Assembly (NCBI GenBank): GCA_951828585.1 | Contig: OX639991.1 | Span: forward strand, 2,016,576 to 2,080,575 | Direction of reading: 5' to 3' | DNA: 64,000 bases | DNA from: Longimicrobiales bacterium | GTDB lineage: Bacteria > Gemmatimonadota > Gemmatimonadetes > Longimicrobiales > Gaopeijiaceae | Shown: positions 16,304 to 26,000 of the stretch, piece after piece | Layout: each line of letters begins with the position of its first letter | How positions within the stretch are numbered: position 1 is the stretch's first letter | The notes under the pieces: generated by a model | The model's database searches: none | What the model was told of the DNA's origin: nothing | The model's input: the letters and a program-made list of their open reading frames with translations, nothing else | Made by a program: the position numbers and the translations under genes

Positions 16304-17599
16304 ATGAATTGGATAAAGAAAGGAAAGGTTCTGAGCGTAGCATTGCTCACGGTGTCGCTCGGTGCCTGCGACCTCCTTACGGTGAATGACCCGGGGCGGT
16401 ACACCGGCCCAGACCTCGACGGCGCGCTACAGGCGGTCGCCGATGGCGTGGAAGGTCGTTCGCAGCTGTACGTTCAGTACTTCTCGGTCTACACGGCCCT
16501 GATGGCGGACGAATACCAGCACACCGGGACATGGTCAGGCTTCGACGCCATGGACCATGGCACCTCCCTCAAAGAGTGGTATACTTTCTTCAACCACTAT
16601 CACACCAACGGGAGAGTGTTTTCCGAGCAATCCTGGGACAGGTTCGAAAGGGTCCTCGGAGCGGCGGAAGCCGCAAGCAGCTCGGTAGGCGCCCAGGTCA
16701 AGCTGGCTAGAGCCACATACACTCTGCTGTCGGTTTGGCACAATTGCGAGTCGGTGACCGAGCCCGCCCCATCCCCGAGTCTGCCCGATACCGAGGTCCG
16801 GAAGGTTGCCGCCCAGCAGTTTTCCGACGCGATCAGCGTGGCGCAAGCTGCCGGCACGCCCTTCTATCAGAACGCGGCCCGGGCAGGGAGGGCCATTGCG
16901 CTCTACCAGTCGGGTGACTACGCGGGCGCGGTGGCGGAAGCGTCGCAGGTCCCGGATGGCTTCAGCTACGATCAGATCTTCAACCAGGTCTACCGGAACT
17001 ACGTCGTCGTGATTACGACAAAGGGCCACAACGAGGCAGCGGGGCTCATGCACTGGCTGTGGCCGCGGATCGACCAGACCGAAGACACCCACACCTATAT
17101 CAGGGACTGGGCGACGAACGAGCATGACATGCGCATGCCGGCATGGTTCGACGGCGAGATCGCGACGGACAACATCACGCCGCACTACAGCCAGTACAAG
17201 TACCAAACCGACATGGACCCGATTGCCATCTATCATTCGGACCACATGAAGCTGATCGATGCCGAGGCCATGGTCATGAATGGTGACTATGCGGGAGCGA
17301 CGGCGGTGCTGAACGGCCTGCGGGCCGCGGTTGGCCTGGCTGCGCTGGACGTGCCGGACAACGAAGAGATGATGATGGAAGCACTCCTGAACGAGCGCTT
17401 CGCGGAACTCTTCATGGAGGGATGGCGCTGGGCCGACCTTCATCGCTTCGGTCTGATGCGGGAGCGCTTCGATTCCTTCAACGATCCCGAGCGGCCCGGT
17501 GCGGGACGACCGACCCAGTGGGCCGGCAGCTCAAGCGAGACTCGGTACAATGACATGGTCGAAGATGACGATGCGTTGCGCTGCTGGCCGAGGGCGTGA
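16304..17599 (+). CDS. SusD/RagB-family outer membrane lipoprotein
   Basis: Nutrient-binding lid of a SusC/SusD complex, 431 aa. The lipobox LGAC is at residues 19-22, so the mature protein is anchored by lipid and probably surface exposed. The sequence is alpha-helical with TPR-like repeats, and the C-terminal half has the usual SusD elements (LLNERFAELFMEGWRWADLHRFG). A clear ribosome site (AAAGAGGAAAG) precedes the ATG. At 431 aa it is shorter than many Bacteroides SusD proteins (500-600 aa) but typical for other phyla. It is co-transcribed with the preceding SusC gene. Confidence 0.9.
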   Translation: MNWIKKGKVLSVALLTVSLGACDLLTVNDPGRYTGPDLDGALQAVADGVEGRSQLYVQYFSVYTALMADEYQHTGTWSGFDAMDHGTSLKEWYTFFNHYHTNGRVFSEQSWDRFERVLGAAEAASSSVGAQVKLARATYTLLSVWHNCESVTEPAPSPSLPDTEVRKVAAQQFSDAISVAQAAGTPFYQNAARAGRAIALYQSGDYAGAVAEASQVPDGFSYDQIFNQVYRNYVVVITTKGHNEAAGLMHWLWPRIDQTEDTHTYIRDWATNEHDMRMPAWFDGEIATDNITPHYSQYKYQTDMDPIAIYHSDHMKLIDAEAMVMNGDYAGATAVLNGLRAAVGLAALDVPDNEEMMMEALLNERFAELFMEGWRWADLHRFGLMRERFDSFNDPERPGAGRPTQWAGSSSETRYNDMVEDDDALRCWPRA

Positions 17600-17670
17600 G
17601 GTTGCGTATCGAGTGAATCTCGGTGATCGGGTGAGTTTTTCGCTCGCCTGTTGCCGAAGACTGAGACGGA

Positions 17671-17706
17671 GCGGGGTCGGGCCGGATGTACTCGGCCCGG
17701 CCCCGC
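17671..17706 (+). other. GC-rich hairpin between SusD and the plug-only protein
   Basis: A 14-bp inverted repeat (17671-17684 with 17693-17706, one G-U pair, 8-nt loop) lies between the SusD stop and the next ATG at 17730. No U-run follows, so it is more likely an mRNA-stabilising or attenuating hairpin than a full terminator. Confidence 0.5.
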
Positions 17707-17729
17707 GCCGCTAGGTGGGGGAAGACCGG

Positions 17730-18539
17730 ATGGAGTCAACGAATCTGCGAGGCACGGAGGGGCGCTCGGTAGCGCCCGGCGGACGGGTTGTCTTGGCCCT
17801 TGCGATCACGACCGCCGCCGGATTGCTCGCTTGCCCTGCGGTGACCGCTCAGAAGCCCGGCATACACGTTGGCGCCATCGCCGGCCAGGTGTTCGACCAG
17901 GACACGCGGAAGTGGATTGCCGGCGTCGAGATCACGGTCGAGGAGATGGAATCGGTCGTCACCGATGTGGAGGGCCACTTCAGAATCGACGGCATTCCGG
18001 TTGGGTGGCACCGTGTTGTTACGCGGAGGATCGGGTACGAAACGCGTGTCGACACCATCGCGATCCCGACGAATTCCGTCCTGGCGGTACGCGTGGCGCT
18101 AGCCCGGGAGCCCGTGGTCCTGGAACCTCTGACGATCACCGTGCGCTCCGCGACGCTGGAGCGCAACGGCTTCTACGCTCGTTCCCAGCAGGGGTACAGC
18201 GGAGTCTACCTTGACCGGGCCAGGATCGAGAGCATGCGCGCGTCGTCGGTCACCCAGTTGTTCCGGAACATGAACGGGATCCGGGTAATCTATGACGGGT
18301 TGTACGGAGCGCGCCTGATGATCAACCAGGTCGTCAGTCTGAGTGATCCGAACCACGAAGACGGCGGTTGCGAGCCGTCATACTGGATCGACGGCATCCG
18401 TTCGACCATGACTACTCCCGACATGATGCGGCTCGACGAGCTCGAGGGCGTTGAGGTCTACCGCCGGGCCGGCGCCCCGGGGAAATTCATCGACTCGTGC
18501 GGAACCATCCTCTTCTGGACGCGAGTGCCGATCAGGTAG
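17730..18539 (+). CDS. Carboxypeptidase-regulatory plus TonB-plug-like protein without barrel
   Basis: Protein of 269 aa with a signal peptide (LACPAVTAQ), a CarboxypepD_reg domain (about 48-125; IAGQVFDQDTRKWIAGVEI) and a shortened plug-like region containing YWIDGIRS and LDELEGVEVYRRAGAPGKF. It then ends without any beta-barrel. Such stand-alone proteins recur in Gemmatimonadota-like genomes, and their role is not established. It follows the SusCD pair and may modulate or sense it, analogous to signalling N-domains. ATG 17730 is preferred over GTG 17715 because a GGGGGAAG ribosome site precedes it. Confidence 0.75.
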   Translation: MESTNLRGTEGRSVAPGGRVVLALAITTAAGLLACPAVTAQKPGIHVGAIAGQVFDQDTRKWIAGVEITVEEMESVVTDVEGHFRIDGIPVGWHRVVTRRIGYETRVDTIAIPTNSVLAVRVALAREPVVLEPLTITVRSATLERNGFYARSQQGYSGVYLDRARIESMRASSVTQLFRNMNGIRVIYDGLYGARLMINQVVSLSDPNHEDGGCEPSYWIDGIRSTMTTPDMMRLDELEGVEVYRRAGAPGKFIDSCGTILFWTRVPIR

Positions 18540-18551
18540 GCTTGCGGATCG

Positions 18552-19691
18552 TCAGAGCGACTTCAGGAAGACGACCAACCGGTGCTTGCGCGCCGGTGAG
18601 AGGCGGTTGAAGGCATCGCGCGCGGGGCTCGCCTCGCCGCCGTGCATCTCGATCACCATGGTGAAGTCCAGGGCCTGTCCGTGATGCAGAAACGCATCGC
18701 GGAATCTGAGGCCGACCAGTGGCGTGGTGCGCCACTCACCGGGTACGCTGCCCGGAGTGCAGATGTCCGCCAACTCGCGCCCCATGTCGTGGAGCAGTAG
18801 GTCCGAGTAGATGCGGAAACGCTTGCGGTCGAGGGCCGGGTTGTCGTTGGACGCAGTCGTCATGGTGGGCGTATGGCATTCGGCGCAGCCGAGATCCCGA
18901 AAAATCTCTTCGCCAACCGGGTCGTGGGTGGTGGCGGGCTCGGTGGGCGCCAGGAAGCGAACGTAGTCCGACAGCAGTCCGATTTCGGCATCACCCACCT
19001 CGGGGTCGGGGGCCGGATCCATCCCGGGCGGAAGCGGTTCGCCGTTGGGCAGCATCTCGTCCGGGTGTTCCGGGGTGGTGAGGCCCATCTCCACGCGGAT
19101 CGCTTCCTCAATGAATGAATCGATAGTGGCGTGCGTCGCCCGCAGGCCGAACCGGGCCAACCGGCCATCGGGGTCGATCCCGGGTCGGCCGGAGATACCG
19201 TCGCCATCGAGGTCTTCGGGGTCGGACCGGGACAGAATCGCCTCCTCCGATAGCGCCCCCACCAAACCGAGGCCGAAGAGCGACGGTGGAATCATCATGG
19301 TGACTCCGCTGGCTTCGCGCGGAATCCGTTCCGGCTGCAGACCGGCTTCCCTCATGGCCGGGACGATCACGGACTGTAGAAGACTGCCACCCAAACGAGT
19401 GAGAGGATCACAACCCGTGTCCGGATCGTAGTGGCTGATCCTGGTCACGGCTTCCGCGCCGTGGCCGCCGCTCTCGGGCAGGTCGTGACAGGACACGCAC
19501 CTGGCCTGATTGAAGATCGGCCCGAGGCCCTCTCCGGGGGTGAACGCCCGGCCGAAGAGGGCGCGTCCCTCGCGGAACCGGAGGAGTTGGTCTTCGGTCA
19601 GTCCGGGCAAGGGTGTGCCCGGCTCGCCGTGGATCAGGGGGGCTTCGATCGACGCGCACCCGCTCAGGGCCAACAGGAGGAGGACGCGCAT
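18552..19691 (-). CDS. Di-heme c-type cytochrome lipoprotein (DUF1111, di-heme oxidoreductase family)
   Basis: About 379 aa. The N-terminal lipobox LSGC follows MRVLLLLA, hence ATG 19691 is preferred over the TTG at 19712. Two CxxCH heme-attachment motifs are visible, CVSCH in the N-terminal third and CAECH in the C-terminal third, as in the putative di-haem oxidoreductase family. The conserved internal stretch DLDGDGISGRP fits the family. It is probably a periplasmic electron-transfer protein or peroxidase. The upstream gene on the same strand is a lipoprotein that stops 27 nt before this start, so the pair is probably an operon. Confidence 0.85.
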   Translation of the reverse strand: MRVLLLLALSGCASIEAPLIHGEPGTPLPGLTEDQLLRFREGRALFGRAFTPGEGLGPIFNQARCVSCHDLPESGGHGAEAVTRISHYDPDTGCDPLTRLGGSLLQSVIVPAMREAGLQPERIPREASGVTMMIPPSLFGLGLVGALSEEAILSRSDPEDLDGDGISGRPGIDPDGRLARFGLRATHATIDSFIEEAIRVEMGLTTPEHPDEMLPNGEPLPPGMDPAPDPEVGDAEIGLLSDYVRFLAPTEPATTHDPVGEEIFRDLGCAECHTPTMTTASNDNPALDRKRFRIYSDLLLHDMGRELADICTPGSVPGEWRTTPLVGLRFRDAFLHHGQALDFTMVIEMHGGEASPARDAFNRLSPARKHRLVVFLKSL

Positions 19692-19718
19692 TCGCGCGGC
19701 AAGGAAATCCAACAGGGG

Positions 19719-20204
19719 TCAGGGACCGCCGGGGCCGGGGTTTGCGGCCTGCAGGTCGTGGTACTGATACACGAAACGCAAGCTGTCCCGTTCTCCGTCT
19801 TCCGTCACTGGACCGAGAAGCTGCTCGACGTCAAACCACTCCCTGCCGTCGATATCGACCTTCAGATGGACCACCGCCTGGACCTCGTCCACGGGAAAGG
19901 TCTCAACGATGATCTGGTACCGGTCATTGAATTCGAAGGTGTTGGAATACGGGGACGAAACGACGATCGTATCTGCCGATATGACACTCTCGGTCGTCGG
20001 ACATTCCGGATCCCCCGCGCACACGGGTTCCTGAAACCGCTCGAAGTGCTGTGAAACGACAACCGTGAGCTGGCTCACATCTGCACTCGAGATCTCGACT
20101 TGGGCTTCGTCCGGCGGCCCTCCGGGGCGCAGCCAGTCGCACCCGGCTGTCAGAATCAGGCCGATACCCACCACGACCTGAAGTGAATGGTTCTTTTGCG
20201 CCAT
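19719..20204 (-). CDS. Lipoprotein of unknown function
   Basis: 161 aa with signal peptide and lipobox LTAGC. The mature part is rich in acidic residues and beta-strand pattern, with two cysteines close together (VCAGDPEC). No family is recognised. It immediately precedes the DUF1111 di-heme cytochrome on the same strand and may form a complex with it. Start ATG at 20204; the ribosome site is weak. Confidence 0.6.
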   Translation of the reverse strand: MAQKNHSLQVVVGIGLILTAGCDWLRPGGPPDEAQVEISSADVSQLTVVVSQHFERFQEPVCAGDPECPTTESVISADTIVVSSPYSNTFEFNDRYQIIVETFPVDEVQAVVHLKVDIDGREWFDVEQLLGPVTEDGERDSLRFVYQYHDLQAANPGPGGP

Positions 20205-20519
20205 GGGCCTAGTCGCTCCTGCCGGCGGTCAACCGATGCTGGTACTGATAGCTGGCGGTCCCTTGGGCCTCCCCCGGCACTGGCCATGGACCGCAATAGA
20301 ACCCTAGGGCGGTTCCCGGTGTTTCGCAAGCTCCGTTTCGTCCCTTCATGGGTGAGCTGTCCATGGACGATATTGCCCGGCATTCGAGCGGCGACCTGGC
20401 CGCGCGAGCCTGGATTCGCGCTTGACGATCCGTGGGGCAAGACCGAATACATGATACCTGCCAACGAGGGTTGTCCGGTTTCCGGTCCCCGACGAACTAC
20501 TTTCCGCAGCGGAGGATCT
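20205..20519. other. Gene-less stretch upstream of the S9 peptidase
   Basis: This 315-nt divergent region has no supported gene. The peptidase frame stays open through it, but without signal-peptide or family sequence. TTGACG at 20422-20427 could be a -35 box, but the -10 at the right distance (GAATAC) is poor. Confidence 0.5.
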
Positions 20520-22874
20520 ATGTCATCCAACGGACGCCTGGTGGCGCGATTCTGTCTATCTCTCGTTCCGATGTTCCTGGTCCGGGTCGGCGCGGACGCC
20601 CAGGAAATCGATGTCACGCGCTATCATCGCGCGGAGCGCCTGCTCGCCTGGAACCTCAATCCCCTCATCGGCGGCGGGGCCGTATCGCCCCGGTGGATGT
20701 CCGGCGGGCGCCGCTTCTGGTACCGAAACCAGACCGGCGACGGAGCCGAGTTCGTGCTCGCCGATCCGGAACGGCGGTCGCGCGCCCTCCTCTTCGACCA
20801 CGACCGGCTTGCCGCCGCCATGTCGCTGGCCGCGGACACCGCCTTCGACGGCCGGAAGCTGCCGTTCCAGTCCTTCGAGTTCACCGATGGCGAGGCCGGC
20901 ATCGTCTTCAACGCCAACGAGCGCGGGTTCAGCTGCGACATCCGCGGCTACGTATGCGAGGTTGGCGACACGCTGCCCAACCGGACGCCCTTCGTGCGTT
21001 CCCCCGACGGCCGCATGGAGGCATTCGTACATGAACACGATCTCTGGGTGCGACCGGTGGAAGGCGGCGATTCGACCCGGCTGACCACGGACGGCGAGGA
21101 ATACTGGTCCTACGGGGTTACGGCGCCCCGCCCCTCCCAGATCATTGCGTCGTTGCCGGCCCGCCCGGTCCTGCAATGGTCACCCGACTCGAAGCGGATC
21201 GCGGTGCAGCGGATGGACGAGCGCCACGTGGAGCGGATGCCAATCATCTCCCACACCTCGATACGGCCCACGCTCTACACCTATCCCTACGGCCTGCCCG
21301 GGGACTCGGTCGTGGCGACCTTCGACATCCATGTGGTCGATGTCGAGAGCGGCGGGAACCTGAAGCTTCAGACCGAACCGCAACCGTACATGACCTTTAC
21401 GGCGACGGGCATGCGCGATTCCACCTGGGTGACGGTGAAGTGGAAGGAAGGGGGCGAGCGTCTGTACTACGTGCGGGGATCGCGGGGCGGGAAGAGCGTG
21501 ATGCTGTACGAGGCCGACCTGGAAACCGGCGAGGCCCGGGAGATCATCGACGAGAGGCGCGCCACGCATGTGGAGCTCAACCTGGACCTGGTGGGTGGGT
21601 ATCCCAACTGGGACGTGATCAACGGCGGCCAGGACGTGATCTGGTTCTCGGAGCGGGACGGGTGGGGGCACCTCTACCGTTTCGACGGCGACGGGCAGCT
21701 GAAGGGACGGATCACGCAGGGGGCGTGGACGGTGGGCGACATCCTGCACATCGACGAGGAGTCGGGGCGGATCGTCTTTACGGCGAGGGGGATGGAGGAA
21801 GGGAGGATTCCGACGATGGCGGACCTGTACGCCGTCAATCTGGATGGGACGGGGCTGGAGCGGCTCGGGGGGGAGGATGCGGACCACACGGTGCGCGCCA
21901 GTCCGGACGGCCGCTACTTCGTGGACAGCTGGTCGCGTCCGGACGTGCCGCCGGTGAGCGTGGTGCGGGACCGTGCGGGCCGGGTGGTGCTGGAACTGGA
22001 GCGGGCGGATGTCTCCCGCATGGAAGAGGTGGGATGGTCGCCGCCCGAGATCTTCGAGTACAAGGCCCGCGACGGGGTGACGACGATGTACGGGCTGCTC
22101 CACAAGCCCTCCGATTTCGATCCCGGGAAGGTGTACCCGATCGTGGAGTACATCTATCCGGGTCCGTTTATCGGGAGCGTCGGGCGGTGGAACTTCGGTG
22201 GGGGGACGCTGGGGACCGCGCTGCGCGGCGACCAGGACGCGTTGGCCGAGCTGGGGTTCATCGTGGTGCAGATGGACCACCTGGGCACGCCGTTCCGCTC
22301 CAAGGCGATCCAGGACAACTATTGGGGGAACATGGGCGACAACGGGATCCCCGACCACGTGGCCGGGGTCAAGCAGCTGGCCGCCCGCTACCCGTGGATC
22401 GACCTGGAGCGGGTGGGGATCTACGGGCACTCGGGCGGCGGCTTCGCCTCGACCGACGCGATCCTGCGCTACCCGGACTTCTACAAGGTGGCGGTGTCCA
22501 CGGCGGGGAACCACGACAACCGCAGCTACCACGCCGCCTACGCCGAGAAGTACCAGGGTCTCCTGGTGCGGGACACGGTCAAGGGCACGGACAACTATGC
22601 CAACCAGGTCAACGCCTCGCTGGCGGAGAACCTGAAGGGGAAGCTGTTCCTCATGACCGGCGACATGGACGACAACGTGCATCCGTCCATGACCTACCGG
22701 GTCGCGAACGCGCTGATCGCGGCCAACAAGAACTTCGACTTCATGATCCTGCCGGACCGGGCCCACGGCCTCAATGAACCCTACGTGATCCGGCGGCGCT
22801 GGGACTACTTCGTGGAGCACCTGCTGGGACTGGATCCGCCGGCCGACTACGTGATCCAGCCGCCGCCGGGTTGA
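20520..22874 (+). CDS. S9 family serine peptidase (dipeptidyl peptidase IV type)
   Basis: Secreted prolyl-oligopeptidase-clan enzyme of 784 aa with a signal peptide ending GADAQ. An N-terminal beta-propeller (DPPIV_N) spans about 60-480 and the alpha/beta-hydrolase catalytic domain covers the rest. The nucleophile is Ser638 in GIYGHSGGG, the acid Asp717 in GDMDDNVHP, and the base His749 in DRAHGL. The propeller restricts access to short proline-containing peptides in this family. The start ATG 20520 matches the signal peptide; the frame is open to 20187. It shares a transcript with the DUF5107/TPR gene 14 nt downstream. Confidence 0.92.
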   Translation: MSSNGRLVARFCLSLVPMFLVRVGADAQEIDVTRYHRAERLLAWNLNPLIGGGAVSPRWMSGGRRFWYRNQTGDGAEFVLADPERRSRALLFDHDRLAAAMSLAADTAFDGRKLPFQSFEFTDGEAGIVFNANERGFSCDIRGYVCEVGDTLPNRTPFVRSPDGRMEAFVHEHDLWVRPVEGGDSTRLTTDGEEYWSYGVTAPRPSQIIASLPARPVLQWSPDSKRIAVQRMDERHVERMPIISHTSIRPTLYTYPYGLPGDSVVATFDIHVVDVESGGNLKLQTEPQPYMTFTATGMRDSTWVTVKWKEGGERLYYVRGSRGGKSVMLYEADLETGEAREIIDERRATHVELNLDLVGGYPNWDVINGGQDVIWFSERDGWGHLYRFDGDGQLKGRITQGAWTVGDILHIDEESGRIVFTARGMEEGRIPTMADLYAVNLDGTGLERLGGEDADHTVRASPDGRYFVDSWSRPDVPPVSVVRDRAGRVVLELERADVSRMEEVGWSPPEIFEYKARDGVTTMYGLLHKPSDFDPGKVYPIVEYIYPGPFIGSVGRWNFGGGTLGTALRGDQDALAELGFIVVQMDHLGTPFRSKAIQDNYWGNMGDNGIPDHVAGVKQLAARYPWIDLERVGIYGHSGGGFASTDAILRYPDFYKVAVSTAGNHDNRSYHAAYAEKYQGLLVRDTVKGTDNYANQVNASLAENLKGKLFLMTGDMDDNVHPSMTYRVANALIAANKNFDFMILPDRAHGLNEPYVIRRRWDYFVEHLLGLDPPADYVIQPPPG

Positions 22875-22884
22875 AGGAGGTGAA

Positions 22885-23010
22885 CCCCGTGACGCTGTTC
22901 AGCCCCGTGCTACCTGCCAGCCCCGTGACGCCTGCCGGGCCCGTGACGCCAGTCGCCCCCGCGACGCCCGCCGGCCCCGTGACGCCTGCCAACCCCGTGA
23001 CGCCCGCCAA
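22885..23010 (+). repeat. 18-nt minisatellite, seven units, spanning a start codon
   Basis: Seven consecutive 18-nt units with consensus CCCCGTGACGCCTGCCRR (starts 22885, 22903, 22921, 22939, 22957, 22975, 22993) encode a hexapeptide PVTPAG/N. The start codon of the downstream gene is the GTG of the first unit. Most other units carry an in-frame GTG at the same place; the fifth has GCG. Copies vary at the third codon position and at the last residue. Confidence 0.85.
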
Positions 23011-26000
23011 CCCCCTGCCCGGCCGCCGCGGATGTGCGCCCGGCTCCATGTTTGCGCTGCTGGCAGTCGTGGCACTGGGCGGAGGTGTTGCTCCTGGCGA
23101 CGCTGCGGCGCAGGCCCGCGTCACCGAAGAGGTTCGGATCCTCGACACCTATCCGTTCTCCGAGCCCGACCCCGTGCCGATCCTGGTGAGCGATCCCCGG
23201 CTGTACCCGTACCATGCCTTCCGCGGCTACTCCGCGACCTCCGAGCCGCGCGAGTGGAAGGTGGTGAAGCTGGAGAACGACCTGATCGAGGTCTTCGTGC
23301 TGCCGGAGGCGGGCGGAAAAGTGTGGGGCGCGGTGGTGAAGGAGACCGGCCACGAATTCATCTACCGCAACGAGGTCATGAAATTCCGCGACATCGCGCT
23401 GCGTGGGCCGTGGACCTCGGGGGGGATCGAGTTCAACTTCGGGGTGATCGGCCACACGCCGGCGACCGCGACCCCGGTGGACTACGCGGTGCGCGAGAAC
23501 TCGGACGGCAGCGTCAGCTGCATCGTCGGGGCGATGGACCTGCCGTCGCGCACGCACTGGCGGGTCGAGATCCGGCTGCCCTCCGACCGGGCCTACTTCG
23601 AGACCCGGGCGCTCTGGTACAACCCCACGCCGCTGGAGCAGCCCTACTACAACTGGATGACCGCGGCGGCCTTCGCGCAGAACGACCTGGAGCTGTTCGT
23701 GCCCGGGGGGTCGTACCTGGAGCACTCGGGGCGTGAACGGCCGTGGCCGGAGGACGAATCGGGCCGCCTCCTGCCGCTGTACCGTAACAATGACTTCGGT
23801 GGTCACAAGTCCTACCACGTGGTCGGCGAGCTGAACGATTTCTTTGGCGGCTACTACCACGACGACGACTACGGCTGGGGACACTGGGCCCGCTACGAGG
23901 AGATGCCGGGCCAGAAGATGTGGCTGTGGGCGCTGTCGCGTCAGGGAGGCGTGTGGGAGGACCTCCTCACCGACACCGACGGGCAGTACGTGGAGTTCCA
24001 GGCGGGACGGCTCCTCGTGCAGTATTCGCCGGGCGATCATGTGAATCCGGTTACCCAGGCGGGCTTCGATCCGCTTTCGGCGAGCGCATGGACGGAGACG
24101 TGGTTTCCGCTCGAGGGGATCGGCGGCCTCAGCGATGCGTCCAGGGAGGGGGCGATGCATGTCGAGCTGGGGGACAGCTTGCTGCGGGTGACCGTGAACG
24201 CATTCGGAGACGTGACGGACACGATGCGGATCTGGTCCGGGGAGCGTTTGATCGTGAATGACACGGTCGATTTGGTGGCGCTTGAGCCCGTGGAGGTGAC
24301 GATCTCCCATGTGTCGGCCGACCGGCGGGTGAGGGTGGAGCTACCTGGGCTTGGGCTGGACTACACCACCGGCTCGGTGGACCGTTCGCTCTCGCGCCCC
24401 TTCGAGACGGATCCGCAGGCGTGGGAGAGTATTTCCGAGGTGGACCGGCTGGTCTTTCAGGCGCGGGAGCTGGCGAAGGGGCGGCGCTACGGCGAGGCTC
24501 GCGTGATGTTCGAGGAGGCGGCTGCCGAAGAGCCGTGGAATCGCGGGGCGCTGCTGGGGCTGGCGGACCTTGCGCTGAGGTCGGCCCGTTACGAGGAGGG
24601 GCTGGGGCACGCGCGGCGGGCGCTGCAGCTGGATACCTACGATGCGGCGGCGAACTTCGTGGCGGGGAACCTGTACCGGGCTCTGGGACGCAATGCGGAC
24701 GCGCGCGATGCCTTCGGCTGGTCGGCCCGGTCGGTGGCGTTTCGGGCTGCGTCGTATATTCGGCTGGGTGAGATCATGGTGGGGGCGGGGGAGTGGGGGG
24801 AGGGGAAGCGGTACGCCGAGCTTGCGCTGGACTTCGACCGCAACAGCGTTCCGGCTTGGCAGTTGCTGGCAATCGTCGGGCGACTTTCGGGGGACGGGGA
24901 CGGGGCCGAACGGGCCCTCACGGCGCTGCTCGACATCGACCCGTTACACCACTTCGTCGCGGCGGAGCGCTATCTGGCGGACGCGACGAGGGAGAACACG
25001 GCCGCGTTTCGTGGTGCGATGCGCAGCGAGTACCCGAACCAGACACTTCTGGAACTGGCGGTGGGCTACGCCGAGCGTGGGCGTCGCGACGATGCACTCG
25101 CCATTCTCGATGTTGCGGCAACCGGCAATGACGAACCGCCATCCCGACCGACCCACCCCCCCGCCGGCAGCGACCACCTCCGGCGCGGACACGACGGACC
25201 CGTCCTGCGCGCCTGGCGGGCCTTCCTGAGCGGGGACCCCGCCGCCCTCGGCGACCCTGGCGACCTCGCGTTCGCCTTCCCCTTCCGCCCGGAAACCCTC
25301 CCGGTGCTGCGCTGGGCCGCCGGGGAGAGCGACCATTGGGGTTGGCGCTACCTGCTTGGGCTCAACCTCTGGGGGCTGGAGCGCAAGACCGAGGCCCAGC
25401 AGGTTCTCGGTCAGCTGCGGGACCAGCCCGACTACGGACCGGCCTATGCGGCGCGGGCCCACCTCTTACTTGAGTACGGCGGCGACCCGGGCCTGGATTT
25501 GCAACGCGCGCTCGACTTCGACCCCGAAAGCCGGATTCTGCGGGTGGGGCTGATCCGCTACCTGCAGGACGAGGAACGCTGGCCCGCGGCGCTGCAGGCG
25601 TCGGCCAGGGGGCGCGAAATGTTCCAGGATGACTTCAATCTCGATCTCCTGCACGCACGGTCGCTTCTCAACCTGGGCGCGTACGGCGAGGCGATCGAGG
25701 TGCTCGCGGCGACACATGTGCTTCCCTCCGAGAATGCCCGCGAGAGCCACCGGCTATACGAGCTTGCCCACATCGGCGCGGCGCTCGACGACTTCGACGC
25801 AGGCAACCCCGAGGGCGCTCGCGACTACCTGGCGGCCGCGCTGCTGTGGCCCGAATCGCTCGGACAGGGCCGTCCCTACGATCCTGACGAGCGGCTGGTC
25901 CACTACCTCCTTGGCGTTGCGGCGCGGGTTGCAGGCGACGAGTCCGCCGCGCGGGAAGCTTTTGAAGCGGTGGTAGCCGATGCGGACGGGACGACGGTTG

